From Leptolyngbya sp. Cla-17 (lineage in GTDB: Bacteria > Cyanobacteriota > Cyanobacteriia > Leptolyngbyales > Leptolyngbyaceae), in NCBI RefSeq assembly GCF_016807185.1, contig NZ_JAEVYN010000002.1, positions 372,001-436,000 of the forward strand: 64,000 bases of DNA, read 5' to 3'. The notes under the pieces are model-generated. The model did not search any database. It was not told where the DNA came from and worked only from the letters and a program-made list of their open reading frames with translations. Positions 17,704 to 27,397 of the stretch are shown in pieces. The translations under genes and the position numbers were made by a program. Every line of letters begins with the position of its first letter. Position 1 is the stretch's first letter.

Positions 17704-18045
17704 TTACGGGCGATTAAGAGGACGAATACCGCTGACACTCTCACGAAATGGCTCTACTGCTTCGGTGTAGCGAATCGGCAGAACATACTCTAGGTTTTCA
17801 TGAGGGCGAGCAATGATGTGAGTGGAAAGAACCTGTCCACCGTTGACACGCTTGACGTTTTCAATGCCTGCCGCTACTGAAGCTTGCACTTCAGAGACAT
17901 CACCGCGAACAATGACCGTAACACGACCACTGCCAATTTTTTCGTAGCCCACCAAGGTAACACGAGCCGCCTTTACCATTGCGTCTGCTGCTTCGACTAC
18001 TGCCGGGAAACCTAAGGTTTCAACCATTCCAACTGCAATTGCCAT
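17704..18045 (-). CDS. ccmK1: Carboxysome shell hexamer CcmK1
   Basis: Single BMC-domain protein that tiles the facets of the shell and lines metabolite pores (KIGSG loop). 113 residues from MAIAVGMVETLGFPAVVEAA to a C-terminal ESVSGIRPLNRP extension. The ETLGF variant and the SVSGIRP tail resemble Synechocystis CcmK1 as I recall it. The start at 18045 has GGAAGGAAG upstream; an in-frame extension to 18150 would add a non-conserved leader and is rejected. Confidence 0.94.
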   Translation of the reverse strand: MAIAVGMVETLGFPAVVEAADAMVKAARVTLVGYEKIGSGRVTVIVRGDVSEVQASVAAGIENVKRVNGGQVLSTHIIARPHENLEYVLPIRYTEAVEPFRESVSGIRPLNRP

Positions 18046-18149
18046 TGTATAAACTTCCTTCCAAATAAACTTTAAACAACCGTGTTGATGTACCAAACGA
18101 AACTTGAACCTACTTCTACCGCTTGAAAGCGGAGTTGCAGCGTTAAGCA

Positions 18150-18458
18150 TTAGCTACGGAATTGATCTACTGCTTCGGTGTAGCGAATGGGTAGAACATA
18201 TTCCAGGTTTTCGTGAGGTCGAGCAATGATATGAGTTGAAAGAACTTCACCTCCATTGACTCGCTTTACATTTTCAATACCAGCAGCTATAGAAGCCTGA
18301 ACTTCGGACACGTCACCACGAATAATCACTGTGACGCGGCCGCTGCCGATCTTTTCGTAACCAACCAGGGTGACGCGAGCTGCTTTAACCATGGCATCCG
18401 CTGCTTCAACAACCGCCGGGAAGCCCCGGGTTTCAAGCATTCCAACTGCAATCGGCAT
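18150..18458 (-). CDS. ccmK2: Carboxysome shell hexamer CcmK2
   Basis: Major BMC shell protein, 102 residues, MPIAVGMLETRGFPAVVEAAD to AVDQFRS. The ETRGF sequence and short tail resemble CcmK2. It is nearly identical to the CcmK1 product through the BMC fold, differing mainly at the tail. First gene of the operon; AAGGAG lies about 8 bases ahead of ATG 18458. Translation from further upstream (18494) would add 12 non-conserved residues. The C-terminal helix is where family members differ in CcmN-peptide binding. Confidence 0.94.
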   Translation of the reverse strand: MPIAVGMLETRGFPAVVEAADAMVKAARVTLVGYEKIGSGRVTVIIRGDVSEVQASIAAGIENVKRVNGGEVLSTHIIARPHENLEYVLPIRYTEAVDQFRS

Positions 18459-19147
18459 TCTTAGTCTCCTTATAAGTGAAACTAATCGTTTCAAACAAGA
18501 GTGAAAATTTTGACGGAGATTCCACTATTCCAAGGCTTGTCGAGGTTTTCACTAGGCATAACAAGCATAGAGGCGGAATCGACACTTATGCAATATAAAG
18601 ACCAATGATAGTTGCAAATCTTGGACATTAGAGAAGCTTATCAAATTGGTGGAACTGTAATTTTTGTCACTATTCCAACCTTGATATGGATCTTCTCACA
18701 TTTTGTACCCTATCTTTTAACTCTCTAATAACTCTCTAATAACTCTCCAAAAAATAGATTTAAAACGCTAGGATTTAGAGCCGGCAACGTTTTGAGAGCT
18801 TAATAAAGGATTACATTACGGCAATCGCCCATTGAATTTCCCCTAAATTTCATTTCAGTCCAGCTCTTGACCACCCCAGTCTTTTTCTAATCAATATTTA
18901 AGAAAATATTACGTAGACATAAGTTACATTTATACAAATAAGTTAGTAGTTCTCTAAGATTGTTTTTCCTAGGCAAACATTGATATGGTTAGGAAACCGT
19001 GGAGCGATCTGAACATATTAATTAAGATTTATCTAAGACATAGAACAAACTGGTTTCCAGTCCTGAAAAGCGCGCTGGGTTTTTCTATGTAGTCAGGTTT
19101 TTGTGTAGCCATAGTCATTACATAAAGTATTTAAGAAGGCTGTTTGG
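18459..19147. promoter_or_regulatory. Divergent control region between carboxysome operon and ndhF
   Basis: About 690 AT-rich bases with no gene. It should hold promoters for both carbon-concentrating units. Visible candidates: TAACTCTC three times at exact 11-bp spacing (18718, 18729, 18740), TTGATATGG twice (18681 and 18980), and TTTCCTA/TAGGAAA as a 7-bp inverted pair at 18965-18971 and 18990-18996. LysR-type regulators (CcmR/NdhR, CmpR) control such genes in cyanobacteria; which, if any, of these sites they use is not known. Confidence 0.6.
18718..18747. repeat. 11-bp-phased triple repeat TAACTCTC
   Basis: Three identical octamers start at 18718, 18729 and 18740, so each lies on the same DNA face, close to one helical turn apart. 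They lie about 260 bases upstream of ccmK2 and 400 upstream of ndhF. Confidence 0.7.
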
Positions 19148-20983
19148 ATGGGCGAGTTTCTACTGCAAGCAAGCTGGTGGCTTCCACTCTATGGATTGAT
19201 AGGAGCGGTGTTGACGCTGCCTTGGTCAATAGGATATGTCCGTCAAACAGGTCCTCGCCCAGCCGCGTATTTCAACATTTTGATGACATTAGTGGCGATG
19301 CTGCATGGGGCGATCGCATTTCAAACGAGTCAACATGTTGATCCGCAACCGATTCTGCTCCATTGGTTCCACGCCGCCGATCTGGATCTTTCTTTCGCAA
19401 TTGATATTTCTTCCGTGAGTTTAGGAGCTGCTGAGCTTGTTACTGCGCTTAGCTTTTTGGCTCAAATTTTCTCCCTGGGATATATGGAGAAAGACTGGGC
19501 GATCGCGCGGTTCTTTTCCTTGATGGGCTTTTTTGAAGCAGCCATGACTGGGCTGGCACTCAGCGACTCGCTATTTCTATCCTATGCCCTACTAGAGGCG
19601 CTAACCCTGTCTACTTATCTCTTGGTGGGTTTTTGGTATGCTCAGCCTTTGGTGGTAACAGCGGCACGGGACGCATTTCTGACCAAACGGGTCGGGGATG
19701 TGCTGTTACTCATGGGAGTGGTAGCTCTGGCATCCTTTGCCGGATCACTGAATTTTGCTGACTTATACGAATGGTCTGAAACAGCCCTGTTGTCTCCAAC
19801 CGTAGCCACATTATTAGGCTTATCGCTGATTGCCGGCCCAACTGGAAAGTGTGCCCAGTTCCCGCTCCACCTGTGGCTAGATGAAGCGATGGAAGGACCC
19901 AATCCAGCTTCTATTCTGCGAAATTCAGTAGTGGTTTCTTGCGGAGCTTACATATTAATCAAGTTTCAGCCGATTTTGATTTTGTCTCCGGTGGCATCTA
20001 TTGCTCTCGTGGTAATGGGAACCATGACCGCGATTGGAGCTTCTTTGGTGGCGATCGCCCAAATTGATATAAAACGCGCTCTTGCCCATTCCACCAGCGC
20101 CTATCTAGGACTGGTGTTTGTTGCCATTGGAATGCAGTGGACTGGTGTGGCTTTACTGATTTTGTTTACCCATGCGATCGCTAAAGCCTTGATGTTTATG
20201 AGTGTGGGTTCCATTATCATCACCACTTCTACCCAAGATGTTACTGAAATGGGTGGATTATGGTCGCGGATGCCTGCTACGACTACGGCGTTTTTGGTAG
20301 GTAGCGCTGGCTTGATTGGGCTGTTACCGTTGGGCGGCTTTTGGGCGCTGCGACAGGGGATGAATGCTTTTTGGTATGACAACCCCTGGTTAGTGGTTGT
20401 AGTGCTGTTGGTCAATGCTTTAACCGCTTTTAACCTGACCCGTGTTTTTCGCCTTGTATTTTTGGGTCATCCTCAGATCAAAACCCGACGTGCCCCAGAA
20501 GTGCCTTGGACAATGGCAGTGCCGATGGTCGCTCTGACCATTATGACCTTGTTGGTTCCCGCTATGCTACAGCGGCTCTCGCTGCTCCCAGATTGGGCAT
20601 ATTTGAATCATCGTGCGGTACTGCTGCTCATGCTGTCGGGCTTATGCGGTCTCCTTGCAGGATGTTTTGTTCCTTTTACTCGCATCTGGTCTCGCCCGGT
20701 TCAAATGCCGTTTAAGTTGATTCAAGATTTATTAGCCTATGACTTTTATGTAGAGAAGCTTTATCGCGTTACGGTGGTTGGATTTGTAGCTATGGTGGCG
20801 AGATTTAGCGCTTGGTGCGATCGCTATATTGTGGATGGCATCGTCAATTTTATCGGCATTGCCTCAATCTTTAGCGGTGAAAGCTTGAAGTACAGCGCTT
20901 CTGGGCAATCTCAGTTTTATCTACTCACAATTTTGACTGGGGTTAGTGTGTTGGGAATTTTGTTAACTTATCCTCTCTGGTAA
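19148..20983 (+). CDS. ndhF4: NDH-1 CO2-uptake subunit NdhF (F3/F4 type)
   Basis: Antiporter-like membrane subunit of the specialised NDH-1MS complexes that hydrate CO2 to bicarbonate at the thylakoid. 611 residues with about 15 membrane helices; the proton-channel signatures are present, including the lysine/glutamate-containing helices (SLIAGPTGKCAQFPLHLWLDEAMEGPNPAS and ALAHSTSAYLGLVFVAIG). Its N-terminus and downstream CupB-type gene place it with NdhF3/F4 and not the respiratory NdhF1. The F4 (constitutive, CupB) assignment rests on the 382-residue Cup protein, absence of cupS, and location next to ccm. F3 remains possible. Confidence 0.85.
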   Translation: MGEFLLQASWWLPLYGLIGAVLTLPWSIGYVRQTGPRPAAYFNILMTLVAMLHGAIAFQTSQHVDPQPILLHWFHAADLDLSFAIDISSVSLGAAELVTALSFLAQIFSLGYMEKDWAIARFFSLMGFFEAAMTGLALSDSLFLSYALLEALTLSTYLLVGFWYAQPLVVTAARDAFLTKRVGDVLLLMGVVALASFAGSLNFADLYEWSETALLSPTVATLLGLSLIAGPTGKCAQFPLHLWLDEAMEGPNPASILRNSVVVSCGAYILIKFQPILILSPVASIALVVMGTMTAIGASLVAIAQIDIKRALAHSTSAYLGLVFVAIGMQWTGVALLILFTHAIAKALMFMSVGSIIITTSTQDVTEMGGLWSRMPATTTAFLVGSAGLIGLLPLGGFWALRQGMNAFWYDNPWLVVVVLLVNALTAFNLTRVFRLVFLGHPQIKTRRAPEVPWTMAVPMVALTIMTLLVPAMLQRLSLLPDWAYLNHRAVLLLMLSGLCGLLAGCFVPFTRIWSRPVQMPFKLIQDLLAYDFYVEKLYRVTVVGFVAMVARFSAWCDRYIVDGIVNFIGIASIFSGESLKYSASGQSQFYLLTILTGVSVLGILLTYPLW

Positions 20984-21190
20984 GTTTGAAAGAAATGCTA
21001 AGCCAACTGTTAGGGCATCCAAGCCTCACTTATTGAGTAGCCTATCAATTTCAATCTGAGGGGTAAAGAGGTGAAACCGTAGAGACCCAGAGGTAGATGC
21101 TAGCCTTCCTCACCTTTTACTCCTTCACTCCTTTATTTATCATTCTTGTTTGACATCCCACTGTTTGTTTATTCTTTATTCCCTTCTGAC

Positions 21191-22765
21191 ATGCTGAGTG
21201 CCCTAGTTTGGATTCCCGTGCTTGGAGTTATCTTAATTGGACTGTTGCCTCGAGACGAGTCAGCACTTGCGCGATCGCTGCCGCCCAATTCTGCTCGTTT
21301 TATTGCATTGAGTACAAGCGCAATTACATTTGCGCTGTCAATTGTTTTGGCGCTTCAGTTTGATTCAACTAGCCTCAACTCTCAGTTTCAAGAATGGCTG
21401 CCTTGGATTGAGCCGCTGGGACTAAATTATCAGCTTGGGCTGGATGGATTATCCCTGCCGTTGGTTGTCTTGAATGGGTTACTAACCTGGATAGCCATTT
21501 ACAGTACGGAGAAATCGATTCAGCGCCCCCGGTTGTACTATATTTTGGTGCTATTACTGAACACAGGCGTAGCTGGAGCCTTTCTATCAGGAAACCTACT
21601 ATTATTCTTCCTGTTTTATGAGTTGGAGTTAATTCCGCTGTATTTTCTGATTGCGATTTGGGGCGGCGCTCAGAGGGGCTATGCGGCAACCAAATTTTTA
21701 ATCTATACCGCTGTTTCAGGCATTCTTATTCTCACAGCATTTCTAGGAATCGTATGGCTGAGTCAGTCTACTACGTTTGACTATGCGGAGATTCACACTG
21801 AATCGCTGCCAATGCCAACCCAATTTTTCTTGTTGGGTTTACTGTTGGTAGGTTTCGGCATTAAAATTCCGCTTCTCCCCTTTCATACCTGGCTACCCGA
21901 TGCCCATGTAGAAGCCTCCACTCCAATTTCGGTGCTGCTGGCAGGAGTATTACTCAAATTGGGCACTTATGGATTATTGCGATTTGGGCTAGGGCTACTT
22001 CCTGAATCTTGGGCCGTGCTAGCGCCTTGGTTGGCGACTTGGGCAGTGGTGAGTGTGCTGTATGGTGCATTTACCGCGATCGCCCAGACCGATATGAAAA
22101 AAATGGTTGCTTACAGTTCCATCGCGCATATGGGCTATGTTTTGCTGGCCGCTGCCGCTGCAACTCCTTTGAGTGTTTTGGGCACTGTGTTTCAAATGGT
22201 AAGCCACGGGCTGATTTCTGCCATGCTGTTTTTGTTAGTGGGGGTCGTTTATAAAAAGACGGGCACCCGCGATATTACCGTTCTACAAGGATTGCTTACT
22301 CCTGAGCAAGGAATGCCCATTATCGGTTCCTTGATGGTGATAGGAGTCATGGCAAGTGCAGGGATTCCCGGCATGATGGGTTTTATGTCTGAGTTCTTGA
22401 TCTTCCGAGGCAGTTTCCCGATTTTTCCAGTGCAAACTCTAATCTCTATGATTGGCACAGGGCTAACAGCGGTCTATTTTTTGCTGTTGGTAAATCGCAC
22501 CTTTTTTGGGCGCTTGCCTCAACAGTTTGCTAACTTACCCAGAGTTTATTGGTCAGAGCGTCTGCCTGCCTTTGCTCTAGCACTCTTGATCGTAGTACTC
22601 GGCTTGCAGCCTAATTGGCTGGCACGCTGGAGTGAGACCACGATGACAGCGCTGCTCACACCCGCGACCGCCATTGCAATTACCCCCAAACCGCCCAAAA
22701 ATACAGCAATACCTTTCCCGTCTCTCAGCCTCAACTCTCGCTCCACTGCAACAATTTCTCTTTAG
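21191..22765 (+). CDS. ndhD4: NDH-1 CO2-uptake subunit NdhD (D3/D4 type)
   Basis: Second antiporter-like subunit of the CO2-uptake NDH-1 complex. It begins in the first membrane helix (MLSALVWIPVLGVILIGLLP) and has the ND4 signatures YELELIPLYFLIAIWGG, PLLPFHTWLPDAHVEASTPISVLLAG and VAYSSIAHMGYVLLA. About 524 residues from ATG 21191; a TTG at 21146 could extend it by 15. No clear ribosome site precedes either, so the start is chosen by family alignment from memory. It follows ndhF by about 210 bases and precedes cupB by 39, as one operon. Confidence 0.87.
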   Translation: MLSALVWIPVLGVILIGLLPRDESALARSLPPNSARFIALSTSAITFALSIVLALQFDSTSLNSQFQEWLPWIEPLGLNYQLGLDGLSLPLVVLNGLLTWIAIYSTEKSIQRPRLYYILVLLLNTGVAGAFLSGNLLLFFLFYELELIPLYFLIAIWGGAQRGYAATKFLIYTAVSGILILTAFLGIVWLSQSTTFDYAEIHTESLPMPTQFFLLGLLLVGFGIKIPLLPFHTWLPDAHVEASTPISVLLAGVLLKLGTYGLLRFGLGLLPESWAVLAPWLATWAVVSVLYGAFTAIAQTDMKKMVAYSSIAHMGYVLLAAAAATPLSVLGTVFQMVSHGLISAMLFLLVGVVYKKTGTRDITVLQGLLTPEQGMPIIGSLMVIGVMASAGIPGMMGFMSEFLIFRGSFPIFPVQTLISMIGTGLTAVYFLLLVNRTFFGRLPQQFANLPRVYWSERLPAFALALLIVVLGLQPNWLARWSETTMTALLTPATAIAITPKPPKNTAIPFPSLSLNSRSTATISL

Positions 22766-22804
22766 GGCAACTGTCCAATTCACTCTTCGGCCTCTTTAAA
22801 ATCT

Positions 22805-23953
22805 ATGAACATGACGACAGCCCCCAAAACGTCTACTCCTAGTCACCCTTTGATCGACATTATTCATCGGCTGCAAGCAGGAGGAGCATTGCTGCCCGAT
22901 TCGCCAGAGAATGTGGTTGAGGTCGTTGGCATCCTCAAGAGCTATGGCATCGTGCTAGATGCCTATTGGAAAAATCTTACCTACATTTCAGAGCATCAGT
23001 TTTTGGAACTTTTTCCATTTTTCAAATACTTTAATGGTGAAGTGTCGCTAAACAAGCTGTTAAAGCATTGGTGGCACGATCGCATCAACTACGAATTTGC
23101 TGAATACTGCATGAAAGCCATGCTGTATCACGGGGGCGGTAAGCTAGATGCTTACTTGGATACGCCTGAGTTTAGTGATCTGGCAAAGCAGGCGATCGCG
23201 GCGAAACTAAACGGCAACTTTCTGATGCAGGGAATTTCCAACACTTTTTCTGAGTTTTTGCCCGAACAAATACGGCAATTAGCCTATTACAGTGCCTTGG
23301 GGCAATTTTGGAACGTGATGAGCGCCATGTTTCTCAGTTTGTCCGATCGCTATGATCAAGGGGAAATTAAAACTATTCCTGATGTAGTCGCCCATATTTT
23401 GGCAGCGGTTGTGCAAGCCGCTAATCAACCCATCACTTACACCGTCAAAATTGGCGATCAAAATTACGACATCATTCCCAAATCTGCCGGACTCACTTTT
23501 CTAATGGATACCGCTGTGCCCTACATCGAAGCGGTGTTTTTTCGCTCGTTTCCCTTCATGGGCACCATCTCTTACAACGCCCAAGCCTGCCAAATCTCTT
23601 CCGATCCCAGTCGCTTCAACTATGGGGCACTTTATGCTGATCCTCTACCTATTGGTGGCGCAGGCATTCCTCCCACGCTGTTGATGCAGGATATGCGCCA
23701 CCATTTACCAGACTACTTGCACCAGATTTATCAGCGATCGCCTAGAGGTGAAGAAAACGTGCGGGTGCTAATTTGCGTCAGCTTTCAAAAATCTATGTTT
23801 TGTGTGACGACTGCTGCCATTTTAGGATTAATGCCTCATCCAATCGATACAACTGATCCAGATCAGCAGCACACAAACCAAGCCTATTTAGAAGCGTGGA
23901 TGGATCGATTAGCAGACTCTCGCTTGCCAAGTATGCAAGTGTGCGACATGTAG
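22805..23953 (+). CDS. cupB: CO2 hydration protein CupB/ChpX type
   Basis: Soluble-side subunit of NDH-1MS' that converts CO2 to bicarbonate. 382 residues with the family core: SPENVVEVVGILKSYGIVLDAYW, FFKYFNGEVSLNKLLKHWWHDRINYEFAEYC, and TLLMQDMRHHLPDYLHQIYQRS. This length is nearer CupB than the longer low-CO2-induced CupA. No fasciclin-like CupS follows. The histidines (HHLPDYLHQ) are plausible metal or proton ligands. Last gene of the ndhF-ndhD-cup unit. Confidence 0.88.
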   Translation: MNMTTAPKTSTPSHPLIDIIHRLQAGGALLPDSPENVVEVVGILKSYGIVLDAYWKNLTYISEHQFLELFPFFKYFNGEVSLNKLLKHWWHDRINYEFAEYCMKAMLYHGGGKLDAYLDTPEFSDLAKQAIAAKLNGNFLMQGISNTFSEFLPEQIRQLAYYSALGQFWNVMSAMFLSLSDRYDQGEIKTIPDVVAHILAAVVQAANQPITYTVKIGDQNYDIIPKSAGLTFLMDTAVPYIEAVFFRSFPFMGTISYNAQACQISSDPSRFNYGALYADPLPIGGAGIPPTLLMQDMRHHLPDYLHQIYQRSPRGEENVRVLICVSFQKSMFCVTTAAILGLMPHPIDTTDPDQQHTNQAYLEAWMDRLADSRLPSMQVCDM

Positions 23954-24116
23954 AGCATCAAAAGGACTTGTGAGGGCATTACACCACAAGAAATTGGCAA
24001 TCCTCTCAATGTTTAGGGTGGCATAAAAGTGTCACGTTAGCCTTAACAGAGTGACCATAGATAAATAAGGAGTGAAGAGTAAGGAATGAATGAGACAGTT
24101 CATTCAAATCTTCCTA

Positions 24117-24176
24117 ATATGGTAAAAACCATTTTTTATGGTCAATATATGGTAGAAACCATTTTTTATGGTCAAT
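24117..24176. repeat. Two 30-bp tandem units with internal palindrome
   Basis: ATATGGTAAAAACCATTTTT-type units repeat once at exact 30-bp period (GGTAAAAACC at 24121, GGTAGAAACC at 24151), differing at few positions. Each contains ACCAT-TTTTT-ATGGT. The pair ends about 30 bases before the sensor kinase start, a position that suits an operator. Confidence 0.7.
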
Positions 24177-24206
24177 ATTAGTGAGTGGGAATTCGATGGC
24201 TAAGTT

Positions 24207-26654
24207 ATGAACCATGACCCTTCCGCAAATCAACGGTTGAACATTGGTTCACATACCCCCAGTATTGGAGAATCATCTGCCCTAATCGAACAGCCACTAT
24301 TACCATCTGTGACTAAATTCTACGCCGCGCCTCTGGATTTAGCGCAACGCCTATACCAATATTTTCCTACCGCTGTTTTTGTCAAAGCAGGGCAGAAGGA
24401 TGGCGAGATCACATTTTGGAACAAGCAGGCAGAATTACTACTTGGCCTCTCTGCAGAACAGACTATTGGCAAGACGCTGTATGATTTTTTGCCCCTGCCA
24501 TTAGCCAAGAGGATGGAAGCGTGCGATCGCGCCGTGTTGCAGCAAGGAGTTCAAACGACCGTTGAAGAAACCATTGAATATCCTGCTGAAAAACACAAAA
24601 TTCTGCAAATTCTGCGAGTGCCCCTGGTCGAAGAAAATCAGCCGCCTTGTGTATTGTATGTAATCGAAGATATTACAGAGCGAAAACAGGCGGAAGCCAT
24701 TCGCCAACAGCAAGCGGAACAAACCCAACAATTGACGCAAATTGCCAGCCAAATTCGCGAATCGCTCGACTTGAAGCGAATTCTCACCGTTTATGTGAAT
24801 GGCGTTCGTGATTTTTTGCAAACCGATCGCGTGGTGGTGTTGCGGTTTCGCCCTAACTGGAGCGGCATGGTTTTGACCGAATCCATTGCTCTAGGCTGGA
24901 ATACTCTAATTGGCAAGACCTTTGACGATCCCTGCTTTGCTTCCCGCACGAACCGTTATCAGCAAGGACAAATCAACGCGATCGCGGATATTCACACCGC
25001 TAACCTAACCCCCTGCTATTTCACCTTTTTAGAAACACTTCAAGTGCGGGCTATTTTAACCCTACCTATTTTGCATCAGGGGAAACTGTGGGGGCTACTT
25101 GTCATCCATCATTGCCGTGCCTCTCGCCTTTGGGCAGCCTTTGAAATTGACTGTTTGAAGCAATTAACGTCTCAGGTAGGCAAATCCATTGAACAATCTG
25201 AAACTTATCAGCAGGTGCAGCGCGCCAACGCAGAATTAGAACGCCAAGTGCAAATTCGCACGGCGGAGTTGCAGCTTGCCTCAGAATTTGAAGCAACCTT
25301 AAAGCGCATTACTGACCGCGTTCGTGACAACTTGGATGAAGACAAAATTTTGCAAACCGCCGTGCGGGAACTGGCGATCGGTATTGGCGTGACCGGCTGC
25401 AATGCAGCGATATACGACCTAGAAAACCGCACATCCAAAGTCTCTTACGAATACACCGATTCTATGGTGCCTTTGCAAGGGCGAACTGTAATTATGGATA
25501 ATTTTCCTGAAGGATATCGCCAATTGCTTCAGGGGTATTATTTTCAGTTTTGCTCCCTGGTGCCCAATCCGCTTCGAGGGCATGTTGCTATGCTTGCCTG
25601 CCCAATTTTGGATGATCAAGGGGTGCTAGGAGATTTGTGGCTTGTGAGTCAAAAACATCGCGCTTTCAATGACCAAGATATTCGACTGGTGCAGCAGGTT
25701 GCGAATCAATGCGCGATCGCCATTCGTCAAGCCAGACTCTACCAAAAAGCTCAGGCTCAAGTTGAAGCATTAGAAACCTTAAATTTGCTCAAAGACGATT
25801 TTTTGAGTACTGTATCTCATGAATTGCGAACGCCAATCTCTAACATCAAGCTGGCAACTCAAATGTTAGAAATCAATCTGGAAAGCCAACATTTGCTGGA
25901 TAACCCCTCTAGCCCCTTGGGTCGGTATTTTCAAATCTTAAAAAACGAATGCCAGCGAGAGATCAGCCTGATTAATGATTTGCTTGACCTATCTCGGTTA
26001 GAAACTGGGGCTGATACACCCAACTGGCAAACAGTAGACCTTGCCAAATGGATACCAACGCTAGTGCAGCCCTTTTGTGAACGTGCTCACAGCCAAAACC
26101 AAATCTTTCAGCTAGACTTGCCACCCTGGTTGCCCTTTTTTATCACCGATTCTTCTCGATTGGAGCGGATTCTAAGTGAACTGCTGAGTAACGCCTGTAA
26201 ATACACACCGACTGGTGAGACAATCACTTTATCGGTTCACCTAATCCAGTCAGAAGCAAGTGCTCTGAGCAAAGATTCTTTGCAGGAAAATAGTGACGCG
26301 ATGTTCGGCAAAAATTGGAGGGTGCTGCCAACGACTACGACGAATGATTACGGCACGGGAAGCGCTATCGTACCTTCCCAACCCAGCTTGAGCTTCCAAA
26401 TTAGTAATTCCGGAGTAGAAATTTCGCCGGAGCAACTCACTCGTATTTTTGATAAGTTTTATCGAATTCCAAACAATGATCCGTGGAAGCATGGCGGAAC
26501 TGGGCTGGGATTGGCGCTAGTTAAAAAATTGGTAGAACCGCTAGGAGGAAGTATTCAAGTAACAAGTTGCGATCGCCTAACTCGCTTTGTGATTGAGCTA
26601 CCACTGCACCAGGCAATCCAGTTTCAGGCAACTTCTCCTAGCAATTCTGACTGA
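24207..26654 (+). CDS. PAS-GAF-GAF sensor histidine kinase
   Basis: 815-residue soluble sensor kinase. Domains in order: PAS (about 50-160: FPTAVFVKAGQKDGEITFWNKQAELLLG with a QEDITERKQAE-like exit), GAF 1 (about 185-325: VRDFLQTDRVVVLRFRPNWSG), coiled coil, GAF 2 (about 365-515), HisKA with phospho-acceptor H538 in STVSHELRTP, and HATPase with N box ELLSNACKYTP and the GGTGLGLALVKKLVE G box. GAF 1 has DRVVVLRF and C-F-type features seen in phytochrome-like families, but I do not see a canonical bilin cysteine, so ligand is unknown. No partner regulator is adjacent. Tandem 30-bp repeats precede it. Confidence 0.9.
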   Translation: MNHDPSANQRLNIGSHTPSIGESSALIEQPLLPSVTKFYAAPLDLAQRLYQYFPTAVFVKAGQKDGEITFWNKQAELLLGLSAEQTIGKTLYDFLPLPLAKRMEACDRAVLQQGVQTTVEETIEYPAEKHKILQILRVPLVEENQPPCVLYVIEDITERKQAEAIRQQQAEQTQQLTQIASQIRESLDLKRILTVYVNGVRDFLQTDRVVVLRFRPNWSGMVLTESIALGWNTLIGKTFDDPCFASRTNRYQQGQINAIADIHTANLTPCYFTFLETLQVRAILTLPILHQGKLWGLLVIHHCRASRLWAAFEIDCLKQLTSQVGKSIEQSETYQQVQRANAELERQVQIRTAELQLASEFEATLKRITDRVRDNLDEDKILQTAVRELAIGIGVTGCNAAIYDLENRTSKVSYEYTDSMVPLQGRTVIMDNFPEGYRQLLQGYYFQFCSLVPNPLRGHVAMLACPILDDQGVLGDLWLVSQKHRAFNDQDIRLVQQVANQCAIAIRQARLYQKAQAQVEALETLNLLKDDFLSTVSHELRTPISNIKLATQMLEINLESQHLLDNPSSPLGRYFQILKNECQREISLINDLLDLSRLETGADTPNWQTVDLAKWIPTLVQPFCERAHSQNQIFQLDLPPWLPFFITDSSRLERILSELLSNACKYTPTGETITLSVHLIQSEASALSKDSLQENSDAMFGKNWRVLPTTTTNDYGTGSAIVPSQPSLSFQISNSGVEISPEQLTRIFDKFYRIPNNDPWKHGGTGLGLALVKKLVEPLGGSIQVTSCDRLTRFVIELPLHQAIQFQATSPSNSD

Positions 26655-26779
26655 TCTTGCAGTCAACCGCAAGAATAGGGTTATCCTGAAATGCACTGAT
26701 TTCGATAGAATGCGACTGAGCGCCTTGTTATATCAGTTTGAACTTGACTTGTGCCAGCTAGTAAGAAACAACGTCTTTT

Positions 26780-27397
26780 GTGAGCGTGATGCAGTTGAAT
26801 AGTCCACTCGTCCAGCCTTCCTCCCCTGTTATTTTAAGTAGTTTGCCCAATCCGCCCATTGCCGAGCAGACCTGTCCTCGGCGTGCCCGGATAGAAATCG
26901 ATTTATTGCTATTGGCGATCGAAGCGTTAGAACTGGATGGATCGGAAGCCATTCTACAAACCTCGAAAGAGCTAGGACTGGACGAAATTATCAAAGACCG
27001 GGTAACTTTATGGCGGTTGCGTAACACTAATCCTCTACGTCGTCATAATCAGCGCCGAGAACTAACCTTAACTGAAGCTAAAGCTCTGGTTGTTGTAGGC
27101 TGCTCTCTTTCACGACAATTAACGGTGCTAATTCGGCAATTGTTAATTGCCTATGATCAACTGACTGAAAAGCAACTTTCCATGGAACATCACTTTCGTC
27201 TGAATGATTATCTAGAGAGGTTTCGCGCCCATTTTCGATCGCGGATGAACCCACGCCGCGCCGCTGTTGCCGATAACTACTCTGATGAAAAGCTCAATCA
27301 GCTTGCCCTCAATCTCCTGTCTCAGCTTTTATTCTGTACAGGCACCTATGGAATTCAGCGATTTTGGTTCAGCTTGTTTGATGGAGAAGTGGCATGA
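26780..27397 (+). CDS. DUF3038 conserved cyanobacterial protein
   Basis: 205 residues, probably soluble and helical, of the DUF3038 type. Recognisable pieces are PRRARIEIDLLLLAIEALELDGSEAI, RVTLWRLRNTNPLRR and the basic YLERFRAHFRSRMNPRRAAV. It overlaps the following DUF4335 gene by four bases (ATGA); this pairing is common in cyanobacteria. Function unknown. GTG 26780 or ATG 26789 may be the start. Confidence 0.8.
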   Translation: MSVMQLNSPLVQPSSPVILSSLPNPPIAEQTCPRRARIEIDLLLLAIEALELDGSEAILQTSKELGLDEIIKDRVTLWRLRNTNPLRRHNQRRELTLTEAKALVVVGCSLSRQLTVLIRQLLIAYDQLTEKQLSMEHHFRLNDYLERFRAHFRSRMNPRRAAVADNYSDEKLNQLALNLLSQLLFCTGTYGIQRFWFSLFDGEVA

